64,000 nt of DNA from Ecdyonurus torrentis (taxonomy: Eukaryota > Arthropoda > Insecta > Ephemeroptera > Heptageniidae), in assembly GCA_949318235.1 (NCBI GenBank), contig OX439134.1, positions 20,345,170-20,409,169 on the forward strand, in the 5' to 3' direction. Both the position numbers and the translations under genes were made by a program. Below the pieces are notes generated by a model. It was not told where the DNA came from. It saw only the letters and a program-made list of their open reading frames with translations, and ran no database searches. Positions 47,519 through 60,462 of this stretch are shown piece after piece. Within the stretch, counting starts at the first letter, position 1. Each line of letters opens with the position of its first letter.

Positions 47519-48055
47519 AAATCCTGCACTGACTCAATACTACATAAGTGTGAAAAAGGACGTAAGATAAATACTCCGCCGTATTACGACGACTAAAACT
47601 ACGTCTTACTTCACGTAAGTCTGCTGTGAAATCAGCTGCACATTTGCTACACATCACAAGATAGAAAACATGTTTATATTAAAACAATAAGGTGAAGAGG
47701 GTGCTCTACTAAAAGTGGTGATAAAGTAAATCGATATCTCTCAACAGACACACCCCTCTCTTAACATCCCCTAGTCGTGCACCCTCAAGCACTGCTCTGC
47801 CAAGTCATCACAAAGGTCAATACACTCTTCTCTACTAAATATTGGAAGTTAATATTTGGCAAATATCCCAACAACTTATCTGCTTTATTTACTTGAAAAA
47901 CTATTATTTTTAAATATTATAATACTTAACTTTATTATTACCGTATTGATTCAAATTCAAATCATAAAATTTTAATTGTAATACTATCTTATTGAAGTGA
48001 AAAGTTACAATATAAAGAACACGCCAATAAAGATTTTCACATTACATTTGTATAT

Positions 48056-48059
<4 letters not shown>

Positions 48060-48086
<27 letters not shown>
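48060..48086. repeat. (AT)n microsatellite
   Basis: About 27 bp. Confidence 0.85.
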
Positions 48087-48092
<6 letters not shown>

Positions 48093-48107
48093 GGGATTTT
48101 TTTTAAA

Positions 48108-48250
48108 TAATTGATGCTACATTGAACACTTGCTATATTGTGAAGCACAAATGTTGTTATTTTGTAATAACATAATTAATTATGCTGAACATGTTAACTA
48201 TTATGTTATGTAGTATAATCACTATACAATAATTATATACTATGCAACTT
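48108..48250. mobile_element. Family M element, partial copy
   Basis: TGATGCTACATTGAACACTTGC to TATGTAGTATAATCACTATAC, in inverse order to the unit at 42315. Confidence 0.5.
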
Positions 48251-48267
48251 ATACAATTATATATTGC

Positions 48268-48650
48268 ATAAGTCAACATGTTCTGATCTCTGCTACGGTG
48301 CTACAGTTATTAGGTTTTGAGACAAACTAAATTTATTTATGTAAGTCCCATCAAGTGTTTTGTGATATACATAATTATGTAATAATAATAATAATAAGTA
48401 ACTTTATTAAGGCGTTGTGAGGGCTTGACAGCCCTATTTTACAAAACCTTGACCACAACATTACAAATAAATTTTACATAAGCAAAAAGGAGATATAGCA
48501 TTGAAGTATCATATATATTATATAATTTAAATTTATACATTGCTAGAATTATCAATTTTAATATACAATTTTTTCCCCCCATAAATTATTGATATATATA
48601 TATATATATTTATGTATGCTAATGTTTTCTTGTAGACTATTCCTTTGAAG
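48268..48650 (+). mobile_element. Family D MITE 3' half (copy 7) split by a retroelement end
   Basis: AACATGTTCTGATCTCTGCT...GTTTTGTGATATA and GCTAATGTTTTC...GACTATTCCTTT belong together. Between them, 48378-48590, lies a minus-strand retroelement 3' end (ACGCCTTAATAAAGTTACTT then (ATT)n). Confidence 0.65.
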
Positions 48651-48654
48651 ATTG

Positions 48655-48986
48655 AAGGCATAGACAACATGAAAACATTACATTTATATCACAAAACACT
48701 TGATGGGACTTATATAAATAACATTAATTAGTCTCAAAACCCAACCATAACGCCGTAGCAGTGATCAGAAAATTTCAATTTATGCAACCTGCACAATACT
48801 AATTTTTACATGTTTCTGACGTCATAAACAGAAATATTCACACAAATGGCATACTTTGCAGTATTTTCACGCTCTCTTGTGGGGCCACATTTACATTCTG
48901 GTAAAAATTGTTATCAGTTTTGTAGATACCATTTTGTGTTTAATGTTAAAAAAGAACATGTTGTTTTATGTGGTCTATGGCTTTAA
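48655..48986 (-). mobile_element. Family D MITE, copy 8, inverted
   Basis: AAGGCATAGACAACATGAAA to TATGTGGTCTATGGCTTTAA. Inverted relative to the other copies and adjacent to copy 7. Confidence 0.83.
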
Positions 48987-49243
48987 GTAATTTTAAGTTA
49001 ACCTTACAGAAAGAGAGAGAGAGAGAGAGAGAGTACTATAGACTTGAATGAAAATTCAGACGTTTAAAATTGCGTGTCTTTAATTAAGTTTTTTATTTTT
49101 TTTTACATTATTATTTTTCTAGATTACAGTTTATTTACTGGCTCCTGCCTTGTAACTACCAGACCACTTAATACTGTCGCAACTTAAAGTATGACTCATA
49201 TTATAATTACTAAAATATCACAGTCTATACTGTATATTTTTAA

Positions 49244-49588
49244 CTTAAAGCCATAGACCACATAAAACAACATGTGCTTTTTAATGAATAAACACGAAAT
49301 GGGATCTTCAAAACTGATGACATTTTTTTACCAGAATGTTAATGTAGCCCCACGAGAGAGCGTAAAAAAACTGTAAAGTATGCAATTTGCGTGAAAATTC
49401 ATGTTTATGACGTCAGAAGCATGCAAAAATTAGTATGAAAATGTTGTGCGGGTTGCATAAATCGAATATTCTGATCACTGCTACGGGGCTACTGTTGGGT
49501 TTTGAGACAAACTAAAGTTATTTATGTAAATCCCATCAAGTGTTTTGTGATATAAATGCTTATGTTTTTCTCTGGTCTATTCCTTTAA
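49244..49588 (+). mobile_element. Family D MITE, copy 9
   Basis: TTAAAGCCATAGACCACATA to TCTGGTCTATTCCTTTAA, 345 bp, intact and close to the apparent consensus. Confidence 0.88.
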
Positions 49589-49899
49589 TAATATATCTCT
49601 AGTTTTAATATAGTAAAATACTTTGCATATAAGACTATAGTTTTTTTTTATTATTTTTTTTTTCTCATGACATGTCCAAATATTTGAAGTATTTTGTTAT
49701 TATTGATGACTGTAATTTTATTTAAGTTTCTAATTCTTTAAGTTTTTATGCTTATACTTTTCGCACCAAACAAATTTGCATTAGAAAACTGAAATATCTC
49801 GTTCGTTGTGAACTTACAGAACCGCACCTCCCTCGCCCTCCAAGTCACTTATTCAAAGTTTGGTGTTGCATCAATAACCTCTCTCTCTGTCTCGGAGTT

Positions 49900-50145
49900 G
49901 AAATTTTTACTACTGAGCCTCAAAGCTTTTCTTTTCCTGGATTTCAAGTCAATTGGGTTAAAATAATAATTTGTAACCGAATGAATTGAAATCCAGGAAA
50001 ACATAAGCTTGGATGTTCAGTAAGAATTTCGGTTCCGAGAAATGATTTTAACTTGAGTTATAGCTGCTTCATTGCCCCATAAGAAAGCATGTTAAATGTA
50101 GACAGGAACACCAAGTCGTCTGCTAGCACTTTGTTAGTATTGTTG
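49900..50145 (+). mobile_element. Repeat family AA, copy 2, with hairpin
   Basis: GAGCCTCAAAGCTTTTCTTTT and TTCCTGGATTTCAAGTCAAT pair with ATTGAAATCCAGGAAAAC and AAGCTTGGATGTTC. The right part matches 30520-30615. Confidence 0.6.
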
Positions 50146-50680
50146 AGCTGTCAGTTTGTTTATTTTATCACTAAACCTACTTTTGCAATGTCTGATATTG
50201 CAGTATCTTTTCAGTAAACATAATATCTCTTATCTGAGTGTAAATTTTTAGATTTTTAATGGACTTTTTTTCATGTGTATCAAAATTAGAGCCATATTTT
50301 GCGCTCGATGAAGTTCTACGCCCGCATGTACTAATTAATAATTAGATTGCAATCAATTTTAGCACGTCTATAATATAATAATATAACTGAACATTTGCTT
50401 GGCAAAGATCCAATGTGTTCATTGATTATTATTGTAATTAAATTATTAATATTTGAATAATATATTAAATAATAGCACACTAATATAAATAAAAAATATG
50501 ATTATTTTAATTTACAGCATTAATGTGACATTTTTATATTTTATACTATATAAATGTGGAGGAGATTAAATTAAAATGACAAGTGACGCTTATGTTTTAC
50601 TGCTGAGAGAAAATGTATTTATAGCGGCGTAATATATGTGATCATTTTATCAATAAACCTATTTATAGCTTTAGTTATCA

Positions 50681-51140
50681 CGGAAAACATAAATTTAAGA
50701 AAATATTCAGATACTAGATGTAACTTTTTTTTTTTTTTTTTTTTTTTGCTTGCCATATTGTGTAATCGTGCTACACCAATCGCAGTCCCAGTCAAGACAT
50801 TGTCTCATCGAAAGGTAAGGAATTTCCAAATTAATGGAGAAGCACACACCTGCCGGCAACGGCCTAAGTACACAGTCCGGCATTAGCCATGACAGCCTAG
50901 AGAAACCGTGGAAGCGTCTAGGCAGGCTGGTCGGTGCAATCACATCAATCATGCACCTCCCATACAAACCAATAACTTTGTTGACAAAAGTTTAAACAGT
51001 AACTCGTTATAAACGTCATTTCTTCAGTGGTAAATACAGCTCTTCAGCTCTTTAAATCTTAAAAAACTTTGCATATATCTAACAAATTTATTATAAAAAG
51101 TTTAAATAGTAACATTTAGTTACTTTTTTCCGTGATTAAT
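50681..51140 (+). mobile_element. Family L element split by a family P SINE
   Basis: CACGGAAAACATAAATTTAA...GATGTAAC is the left part (50681-50724); ACAAACCAATAAC...TTACTTTTTTCCGTG is the right part (50963-51133). The SINE 50727-50961 lies between them at the point where the intact copy reads GTAACTCTTCAATACAAACC. Confidence 0.72.
50727..50961 (-). mobile_element. Family P SINE, 5'-truncated copy 3
   Basis: A poly(T) of about 22 on this strand is the poly(A) tail. The body to GGTGCATGATTGATGTGATT is present, and the tRNA head is missing, as expected for 5' truncation. Confidence 0.82.
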
Positions 51141-51164
51141 ATGTAAATAAATGTATATGTATAT

Positions 51165-51490
51165 TCTTTCTCCCCATATTGTGTACTCGTGCTATACCTT
51201 CTTCATAGTCCGATCAAGACGGAAGTCTAATCGACAGGTACAATATAAACCACACACACGGTCCGGCTATACACAGCCCGGCATTCACCATGACAGCCTA
51301 GATAAACCGTGGAAATGTCTAGGCAGGCTGGACGGTACAATCACTTCTATCATGCACCTCTCGAATGATGTGCGTCGTCATGGAATGTATGTAAACATGG
51401 CAGCCACGCAGTAAAAATAATAATAATCATAATAAGCCTAATTAATTAACCTTTATAAAACTAACACGAACTTTACAACGTGTTGTGCAT

Positions 51491-51561
<71 letters not shown>

Positions 51562-51657
51562 TGACGTACGCACCCAGCAGTGGCTTGAACCTGTGCTCAG
51601 TGAGGAGTACACAGTTCCAAGTCAGCTGCCTTCAACACTCGGCCATACCAGCTCTGT
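51165..51657 (-). mobile_element. Family P SINE, copy 4, with insertions
   Basis: The head (CTGGTATGGCCGAGTG..., box B GGTTCAAGCC) lies at 51566-51655 and the body at 51165-51410. Extra sequence at 51411-51475 and (CT)n at 51493-51558 have expanded it; the (CT)n replaces the short TCTCACAC present in the 53045-53445 copy. Confidence 0.78.
51493..51558. repeat. (CT)n microsatellite inside a SINE
   Basis: 66 bp. The same position in the intact SINE reads GCTCTCACACTTCAC, showing the seed of the expansion. Confidence 0.93.
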
Positions 51658-52426
51658 AATTATTTATTATGTTGTATTTATTTATACCACCAAACACAAT
51701 TAAACGTATAAAATACATAGTCGAAAGAAAAAAAAATACTTAAAAGCACAATAGATAAATATAAATAATAATAACATTAACAATACCACTAACACACAAT
51801 GTGTGTAGTTTGCATTATACGTAACAATAATGAAGAATAAGAAAAGTTACTTGTAATAAGTCTAGCTAGGTCTGGTTCTTTATATTTGGATGATGAACAG
51901 TCCTTCAGAGAAATAGGCAATTTAATGAAATTGTAAAAAATAATTTGTTTGTTTGTTTGCTTGTATTGTTATTAAAATCTGTTCATTTATTTTTCAAACC
52001 CTTATTATGGAGTCAATTTTGCACATATTTTTCATCTTGTTCCTATAACTAAAGCTAATTCACGTCCTAAATCCTTTTAATTTTATGCTTTTTACTTTAT
52101 GATAATGTGCGATTTAACATGTTTAAAGAATTCTAAAGCGAGCAATATACAAAATTTAAAAACCTCCATATAACAAAGTAATCCCTATACCAGGTCAAAA
52201 TTAACATAAAACTGATAATGACCCTTGCCAGTGATCGACCTAATGACCCTTGCCAGTGACAAAATGCCCTGATTATGTCAAGTTGACTATCGTTATGCAA
52301 AAACTAAAATTTAAATTGCTAAAATTGTGCTCAGTAAACTACATTATGTAAATCTAAATATCGACGATCAAAAAGTCTTATCTACAATATACATTGACCA
52401 CAAATTGGCCTATCTACTACGATCAA

Positions 52427-52598
52427 GATACTACATACAAGATAAAACCACGCTCGACCAATTTAGGCCACCACGAAATTCAAAATAAGTGTCTAAGCCA
52501 ATCAGCGCCCTAGTTGAAGATCACGTGATCAAAATAGACCAATCACAACTGCGCTAAAATTAACATGGAACCAGTTGGTGTCGCTATCTTGTATGTAT
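52427..52598 (-). mobile_element. Family R element, copy 3, inverted
   Basis: AAGATACTACATACAAGATA to GTCGCTATCTTGTATG. TATCTTGTA ends in both orientations. Confidence 0.72.
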
Positions 52599-52910
52599 AT
52601 AGTCACTTGGTACCATAATAATTAACGTTATCCAACGTAGCAATTTAAAATGTAAATTTTGTTTTATTTTCATGACAATGCAAAATTTTGAGCAACGTGA
52701 CATCGTATATTTTGACTAAATTAATTTTGTGTTTATTTTAGATAAAATGTTTCGTTCATGTTTTATTATGTTTAGCACAAATTGAATTTTAAGGTTAATA
52801 TGTTCACATGATATTCGTATGACAACAGCATAAAATATTACATAATTTTATGATATAACAATAGCATCACGTTACAAATTTATTGATTAGAAAATTGCTA
52901 ATGGGGATGA

Positions 52911-52912
<2 letters not shown>

Positions 52913-52969
<57 letters not shown>
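52913..52969. repeat. Poly(A), 57 bp
   Basis: Homopolymer; together with the poly(T) at 53045-53071 it could form an A/T hairpin flanking 75 bp. Confidence 0.95.
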
Positions 52970-52973
<4 letters not shown>

Positions 52974-53041
52974 CTGTAAATTTATTTTCTAAAAGAAGAC
53001 ATGATGTCCTGATTCGTTGATATGAGAATTTCTAATTTTTG

Positions 53042-53044
<3 letters not shown>

Positions 53045-53075
<31 letters not shown>

Positions 53076-53445
53076 TGCTATATTGTGTTATCGTGCTATA
53101 CACCAATCCCAGTCCCAGTCAAGACATTGTCTTATCGACAGGTAGGGACTTTCCAATTAATGGAAAAGCACACACGGGCCGGCCACGGCCTAAGTACACA
53201 GCCCGGCATTCGCCATGACAGCCTAGAGAAACCGTGGAAACATCTAGGCAGGCTGGTCGGTGCAATCACATCAATCATGCACCTCCCGAATACTGTGCGT
53301 CGTCATGGAATACATGTAAACATGCATCGTGAAACATGTTGTGCTCTCACACTTCACGTACGCACCTAGCAGTGGCTCGAACCTATACTCGGTGAGGAGT
53401 ACACAGTTGCGAGTCAGCTGCCTTCACCACTCGGCCATACCAGCT
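53045..53445 (-). mobile_element. Family P tRNA-derived SINE, full-length copy 5
   Basis: Minus strand, 5' to 3': a class II (Leu/Ser-like) tRNA head with box A TGGCCGAGTGG and box B GGTTCGAGCC about 55 bp apart, indicating a long variable arm. The body of about 290 bp is GC-richer than the region and carries the words CATGACGACGCACAG and GCCATGACAG-complement. A poly(A) tail of about 27 closes it at 53045. Expected to be transcribed by RNA polymerase III and moved by a LINE partner. Confidence 0.88.
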
Positions 53446-53628
53446 CGGTATAATTAGGTATTTTTTATTAAAAACGGTAAGAGGACACTCACATCAGTGA
53501 TCAACTACAGCTAATTTGTAATGCCATTCCAAAATTTTTATCAAGGATACGAAGGATGAAAAGAATTATAAGCAAATTTAGAAATTGGTTTTTATGTAAA
53601 TAATATAATTTGTTTGTTCTAAATATAG

Positions 53629-53841
53629 TAACAAAAATATCTACGTAATAATTATGCTAGCTCATTTTAGCACAATTTTGTTCAATATAGCATAATTTAT
53701 GCTATACTGCATAATAATTATGTTACATAACATAAATATTATGTTGATCAGTATAATTAACTATGTTGTTCACATTTAGTATCAATAATGCTATGATGAC
53801 ATTAATATAGCATAAATTATGTAATTTATTCTTTCCGTGTT
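53629..53841. mobile_element. Family M element, near-complete copy
   Basis: AACAAAAATATCTACGTAAT to ATGTAATTTATTCTTTCCGTG. A good reference copy for the family. Confidence 0.68.
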
Positions 53842-54399
53842 GTATAGTTTTAAAAAAAAAGTGAAATGTGCTGATTTTGTTGAGTTATTATTGTAAATTT
53901 TTTATGCTTACTATAATATATTTTTATTATGTTGAATAAGTAGCCACCGATAAGACTTCATTTTCTTGGTTGGACTTATGTATATTTTTTAATAATAATA
54001 ATAAGTTATATATATGTTTAAATGACATTACGAGCATACACGAGTATACATGTGGGCAAAGGAAAAAGTTGACGTCATTTCGCGACTTTTAGAACATATT
54101 TATTTTACTTTATTTTATAGCAGCATACAACGCAGCATTAGAAAATAGCTAATGAGCAAGAAATTTCTGATGTATACTAAATTTTTTTTATTACTTATAA
54201 GAAAAAATATAATTACATCAAAATAAGAACGAGAGAAAAAAAAGTAACTCAATATGTAGCTTGAAGCTCTCAGTTATATTATAGTTTATTTTATCAATAA
54301 ACTTTTGCAATAGTTTAACATTTCTTTGAAGTATACCCAAATCTATTAAATCTAAAAAACATGAAGGAAAAAAATATCTATTTATGCAGAGGTACAGTA

Positions 54400-54800
54400 T
54401 AATGGACCACTTGCATAAAGAATTTTTTTTTCTTTCGAATGTTGTAATGTATTTATGACATCAATTTTCCCATAAGAAATGCATGAAAGGTTATATTCAG
54501 ATGGCTTGCATCCCAAAATCTAAAAAGAAAACTTGGAAATTTTATGATACCATTTTAAAGTTAACAGTAACAGCTACCTATAATAATTTTTTTAGAATTC
54601 CTGAACATCAGAGAAGAGAGAAAATAATTATTGAAATTAACATGGGTTCTTATGGGACTAAAACTTCAAAAAATTATAATTTAAAATCTAACATAGCGAC
54701 CCCCTAATTTTTTTTTACATTTTCGAAGATACCTTAGCCTAATGTATCACTGTGCAAAATTTCAGATTTTTCTCTCTTTACAATTTTTTAGTTAGATCCC
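54400..54800 (+). mobile_element. Family W/X element, copy 3, with open reading frame 54483-54707
   Basis: Left border AATGGACCACTTGCA (X end), interior homologous to 17748-18022 inverted. The frame reads MKGYIQMACIPKSK... through REKIIIEINMGSYGTKTSKN. Its match to the 17813-18022 frame includes conservative changes (N/K, K/N, Y/H). No domain recognised; the element may be a deletion derivative of a longer transposon. Confidence 0.5.
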
Positions 54801-55054
54801 GATTTTCAGCCTCAAGAATGTTTAAATTGACATTAAATAGTTGGTACATTGCAAGTACTGTAGACTATATTTAATTACTAAGTATTTAGTGATGATGCAA
54901 TATGTCAGTGACAAGGAGGTCACGTGGTTCATTACGTCGAGCAGCAAATCATTGACTGTCAATCAAACGTTAATTCAATATTCTCACCGTTGTCATGGCA
55001 ACAACTCCATCAATAATACACGGAGAAAATTTATTACATAGTTTATACCGTATA

Positions 55055-55400
55055 ATGTTATAGTATAGCATAAATACAGTGATTTAAGCTTAAAACATGT
55101 CATATTATAGCATAAATTACGTAATGTGGCATATATAGCATAAATTCCACGTAATTTATGCCGTATATAATGTTATACATCGATAGTTAAGCATACTTAA
55201 GCTGCAGTAATATTATAGCAATAATAACATAAATTATTCTATTATGTCATATTATAGCATAAATTACATAACTTATACTAAATGTGTCGTATATAGCATA
55301 AATTACGTAATTTTATGCTTTGTATGTAGTATTATGGCATAAATTACGTAATTTAATGATGTATAATATATATAGCATAAATTACATAATTTCATAGTTT
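55055..55400. repeat. Degenerate tandem array of ATAGCATAAATTACGTAATT
   Basis: At least six units of about 45-60 bp, each containing TATAGCATAAATTACGTAAT or a variant. Probably an internally expanded family M element. Confidence 0.75.
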
Positions 55401-55660
55401 CAGTGAGTTTCGTTGCCGCTGCAATACTTAGGTTGTCCAGGCAGTTTGACCACCTCTCGTCCATAGTGGCGAGTGCTGTCGTAAGATTTGGTGGTCCGAG
55501 CTGCACAGGTCTGGTATTAGGAGCCCAGAGGAGTGTGGTATTAAGGGTAGAGCCTGTGGTTTGGTAAGCCACAGATCATTGTAAGCCCTCTTACTAGAAA
55601 GGAGTTGTCCTGGCCTATACCCTGAAAGGGATTATGGCGGCATGATACTTACTTACTTTT
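55400..55660 (+). mobile_element. GC-richer retroelement-like 3' fragment
   Basis: Unlike its AT-rich surroundings, with GTTGTCCAGGCAGTTTGACC, CCTGAAAGGGATTATGGCGG and a terminal CATGATACTTACTTACTT. A short (TTAC)n tail at the end of a GC-richer block suggests the 3' end of a LINE or SINE. An 89-codon antisense frame shows no known domain. Confidence 0.45.
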
Positions 55661-56196
55661 TTACATAATTTATTCTATATAATGTCATTTTTTTAGTGTC
55701 ATAAATTTCAGTGTCTTAAAACTTATTTACAAATATTTATATGCTTAGAAAATTCTAAAACTTGCTGTAAAAACTCAAAATTTTTAAATTTATGTTATCA
55801 TTATTATGTAACCAAAGAACGTATTATAAATATAGTATAAGTAGATAACGTAATAATCTATCATATATACATAATTTTTCAAGATAAATATTAAAATGCT
55901 GCTGCAGTATAACAAAACATTAACGTCTGATTCTTCAAGTTATTTTTAAATAAAAATAAAATAATATTTCTCAATTTTATTTCTAACCTAACGATTTTCT
56001 TTGCCAAGTTTATAATAAAAATATCACTTTTAAGTCATATGGGAATATAAATATACATTTATTAATAAATAATCATATAACTCTATATTGATAGTTAATA
56101 AAATTGGTGTTATATTTAGAAATTTTTAACACGTATTTCATGATATTCATTTTTATATTTGTACGTGTTCATGAGCAGTTTAACGTAATTGAAGTT

Positions 56197-56438
56197 GGGA
56201 GGGAGGGAGGGAGGGAGGGAGGGAGGGAGGGAGGGAGGGAGGGAGGGAGGGAGGGAGGGAGGGAGGGAGGGAGGGAGGGAGGGAGGGAGGGAGGGAGGGA
56301 GGGAGGGAGGGAGGGAGGGAGGGAGGGAGGGAGGGAGGGAGGGAGGGAGGGAGGGAGGGAGGGAGGGAGGGAGGGAGGGAGGGAGGGAGGGAGGGAGGGA
56401 GGGAGGGAGGGAGGGAGGGAGGGAGGGAGGGAGGGGGA
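56197..56438. repeat. (GGGA)n microsatellite, about 240 bp
   Basis: About 60 perfect units of GGGA with all the G on this strand. Runs of three G every four bases meet the sequence rule for G-quadruplexes many times over. Gly-Arg-Glu and Pro-Ser-Leu frames are artefacts. Confidence 0.97.
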
Positions 56439-56879
56439 GAATAAACAATGTTCTGAGGACAAGCTTGTTGCATACATTTTAGGATACTTTTGACAAATTT
56501 CATGTTCTAAAAATGAGCACAAATTTGTTCTGCTGTGCAGTATAATTATTATACAGAAGATTTCAAGACTAACACGAATGTACAGTATGTTACATAAATA
56601 AATGCTCAGCTATTTTCTACCATCTCAAATCGCTCCTAATGTGTCTAATGCAAAATACTTAAGAAACAAATTGCAGAACTGAAAATAAGATTTTAAACTC
56701 TTCTTCTTCTTCAACTATAATAATTATGCTTTTAAATATTTTGAGATAAAAATTACATTTCTAAGTGAAATATTTTAATTTAAGACATTAAAATAAAAAT
56801 AGCTTTTAAAATAATGAAAGTTTCAAGTGCTATACAAAATGTCTTAAAGTAATCATTTATACGCTCGTATCCCCCTACC

Positions 56880-56910
<31 letters not shown>

Positions 56911-56944
56911 GAACTCTCTGTTTGCTAAAATCTTTGTTTTAATG

Positions 56945-57135
56945 AATATAGGTTGTATCCTCATGATGTCATTTGAATGCGCTTGTACGCCATACTAAAG
57001 TAATGAATAACATTGCTCAGCATAGGACAAAGTTTGGGCTATTTTATTTAGGAAATAGGGTAATATTTGGTTATTGTAATTTTTTTTAACATACTTGCAA
57101 TATATTAATTTAATTTATTAACAACATCAATACCC
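56945..57135 (+). mobile_element. Family A MITE, truncated copy
   Basis: TATAGGTTGTATCCTCATGA...CATTGCTCAGCATAGGACAA...ACAACATCAATACCCTCA; the right third is absent. An A-run of about 29 lies 40 bp upstream (56880-56908). Confidence 0.7.
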
Positions 57136-57230
57136 TCACTGACTTTCATTGACCGGTAAGTTTTATTGCACTTTTTTAACTGATAATTTAGAAATTTGAA
57201 TATTATCTTCATTATACTGATCTAATAACA

Positions 57231-57233
<3 letters not shown>

Positions 57234-57288
<55 letters not shown>
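57234..57288. repeat. (CT)n microsatellite
   Basis: About 55 bp, uninterrupted. Confidence 0.95.
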
Positions 57289-57292
<4 letters not shown>

Positions 57293-57558
57293 TTTCTCCC
57301 TCTTCTAAACCTAGAACTAAATTTTAAAAAAAAAGCACAACAAAAACTTGCTCTTTGAACTCTCACATAAAAAAAACTAATTACAATGACAAAGCGGAAA
57401 AAGCAAAGTAAACTTTAATTAAAAAATAATTTAATTACTATATAGGTGTCCTTGACTGCATTTTGCCAGCAATCACAACAGAGCTTTGCAATTTAATATG
57501 AAAAATACACTCCAAAAACAAATGTTTACACAATTTGTACAAATGTCTAGAGTGTACT

Positions 57559-57867
57559 TATAAGGTGTTTTCATTCATGTTAAAGTCGACGTCATAAGTG
57601 AGTACTAAATAACATTGGTCGGTATAGGAAAATGGCACATTTTACCAACTTAAAAATACTTGGCAATATTTTTGAGAGCATTGATGCTGTTAACAGGTTG
57701 AATTAGTATCTCAAGTATGAAAGAAAAATAATAATGACCAAAACATAGCTAATTTTCCAAAGAAGATGGCCAAAAACTAGGTTTGTCCTATGCTGAGCAA
57801 TGTTATTCATTGCTCAAGAAGAGCATCGAAAAGTATTCAGAATGACGTCATGCGTACACACCCTATA
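57559..57867 (-). mobile_element. Family A MITE, copy 10 (A2 subfamily)
   Basis: TATAAGGTGTTTTCATTCAT to GCGTACACACCCTATA. Closest relative in the window is 26115-26424. Confidence 0.86.
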
Positions 57868-58367
57868 AAAAATACTTAATTTATTGTGCACGAGTGTATT
57901 TTTACTAAATATTCAATCTTGTAGAGGCTAGTGTCGATGTAAGTATACAAAAGATACATGGGTTCTCAGTAAACATTAGAGTATACTCTTTACCATATTT
58001 CACTATAAAGTTTGCAAATTTTTGTTTTAGATTTTGAGATATAAGATATCTGAATACAACCCTTAAATTTCGTTTGATAAAGATAATACCAACATTTGGT
58101 GCAATATACTTGGATAGAAGTATCCCATATTAAAATAAAAGCTAAAAAGAGACAAATATGTAAAACTGGATTAAAACATTTTAGCCTTCTTCATCTTTTA
58201 GCTATTTTGTTTTAAAGTAGTGAGTCCTTTTCAACTCTTACAGTTGTAAAAAAGAACTTCAGCTTTCCTGCACTTTCATCAATCCTTAGCAGTTTTCCCA
58301 GCACTTTTGATCAAGACTGTTTTGAAAAACAGCTAAAACACTTACTTCGGGATTTTTCAAGCATTAA

Positions 58368-58472
<105 letters not shown>

Positions 58473-58757
58473 CACAGCTTGAAATTACAATTTATATCGC
58501 AGTGAGTGAGTGCGAGAGAGAAAGAGAGAGGAGGGACAGAGAGATATAAACGATTTTTAAATAAAAAATCAGTTATAATTGGATTTTTTTTCAATGTTAA
58601 AATAATATGAATAAAAAACAATTGTGATATTTCGTTATTTTACTGAGTATCGCATGGTGTGCTTCAGATCTTGTTATGATTTCATTATCACAGAAGTACG
58701 GACTTCAATTTAATGCAAGGCAGGGTAATTTTTAGGTAACTGATTGCATAGAGTTTA

Positions 58758-59171
<414 letters not shown>

Positions 59172-59778
59172 GAAAAGGTTTTGTGTATGTACGGTAGAAA
59201 GTTGCAGCAGAAGCAGTCGGGGTTGAAAAGAGAAATCGATTTTGCTCGCAGTATACACGGCATAGTGTGCTGTGAAAATATAGCACATAACAGGCAGCCA
59301 GGCAGGCAGGCAGCCGAGGCAACTGTGCCGACTATACATGTATACAGTATGTATGTATGAGTATGTGTGCTCTGTAGTAGCCCAGAAATCTCTCTCATTC
59401 TCACCGCTACTTTAAAAAAACCAAAGAGAGCGAAGAAGACTTCATATTTTATTTATCTTACGACAAAAACCTCTTTTTTTTCTCTCTCTCTCTCTCTCTG
59501 CCATTTGCTTTGTTCTCGACATTTTATATCACAATCTAAATTTATATAATTTCAATCTTCTTAGCTTTTTACTTTCATGGATTATTATTTTTATTCAATA
59601 AGCTGAACAATTTAAGTTATAGAAAGCAATCTCGTATTTCTAAAAATTCAATATTTTACTCTCCCTACTTTTTTGATGTCAGTTGAGAGACAAATCGTAA
59701 AAACTCGCGGTTTAACTAGGCAGTAAAATGAAAAATTATCCAATTCCTAAATTTATGTATTATTATTATATAATTATG

Positions 59779-59911
59779 TTTAAAGTCATAGAACACCTTG
59801 AACAAAAAAACTTGTATAATATCCTAACATACCTAAATATCAACGTTAATTTGGCCGAAGTCATTGATTTCTAATTTATTTTACATTTACAAACTGCCAG
59901 CTGCGGGTTTC
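59779..59911. mobile_element. Family I element, left half only
   Basis: TTTAAAGTCATAGAACACCT to TTACAAACTGCCAGCTGCGG matches one arm of 26459-26777; the second arm is missing. Confidence 0.7.
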
Positions 59912-59933
59912 TTAAATTTATGTTTTCCGTGTG

Positions 59934-60462
59934 GAGCTCAGCATAAGACAAACTTCGTTTTTGTCTATTTTCTTTTTTAAATTGGTTAATTGTTTTGTGA
60001 TTATTGCTTTCTCACATACTTGAGATACTAATTCAACCTGTTAACAACATCAATGCTCTCAAAAATATTGCTTATATAGTATTTTTAAACTGCAAAAATG
60101 ATTCATTTTCCTATAGACCGGTTGCACTCATATTTAAAAGCCGTCATTTTGTTGGTCAGGAATACACATGCCAGAATAGCAAAAACATCATTTTTATTTT
60201 TTTAACATAAAAAAAAAAATTCAAACCTCAATCAAAGCCTTGTTTCTAGCTTCTAATAAGGTAGAAGAATGTGAGACAAATACTTTCAGTTATAAAATAC
60301 TGTAATATACATGTATAATGCGAAAAATGAGAGAAAATGACGTTTCCCCTATGGTGGCCAATGCATTAGGCACCACAAACATGGCGTCAAAGCGCAATGA
60401 TGTGAAAGGTGTCTATACCGGCCCATGTTATTTACTGCTCACATATGGTGTCGACTTTAAAT
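59934..60462 (+). mobile_element. Family A MITE remnant interrupted by a family B element
   Basis: GCTCAGCATAAGACAAACTT...ATTCATTTTCCTATA and CCGGCCCATGTTATTTACTG...GTCGACTTTAA are contiguous in intact A copies. The B element 60112-60417 separates them at TATA. Both outer ends of A are lost. Confidence 0.75.
60112..60417 (+). mobile_element. Family B MITE, copy 3
   Basis: TATAGACCGGTTGCACTCAT to GAAAGGTGTCTATA, 306 bp, with CACCACAAACATGGCGTCAA. Inserted at TA in the A element. Confidence 0.85.

Noticed and set aside
53085..53369. 94-codon frame (and similar frames at 36075, 50707, 51151 and 12522)
   Set aside because: They lie in the body of SINE P, mostly antisense to it, and are not conserved as protein between copies.
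55303..55572. 89-codon frame as a possible exon
   Set aside because: No good splice sites at its edges and the block looks like a retroelement 3' end with a (TTAC)n tail.
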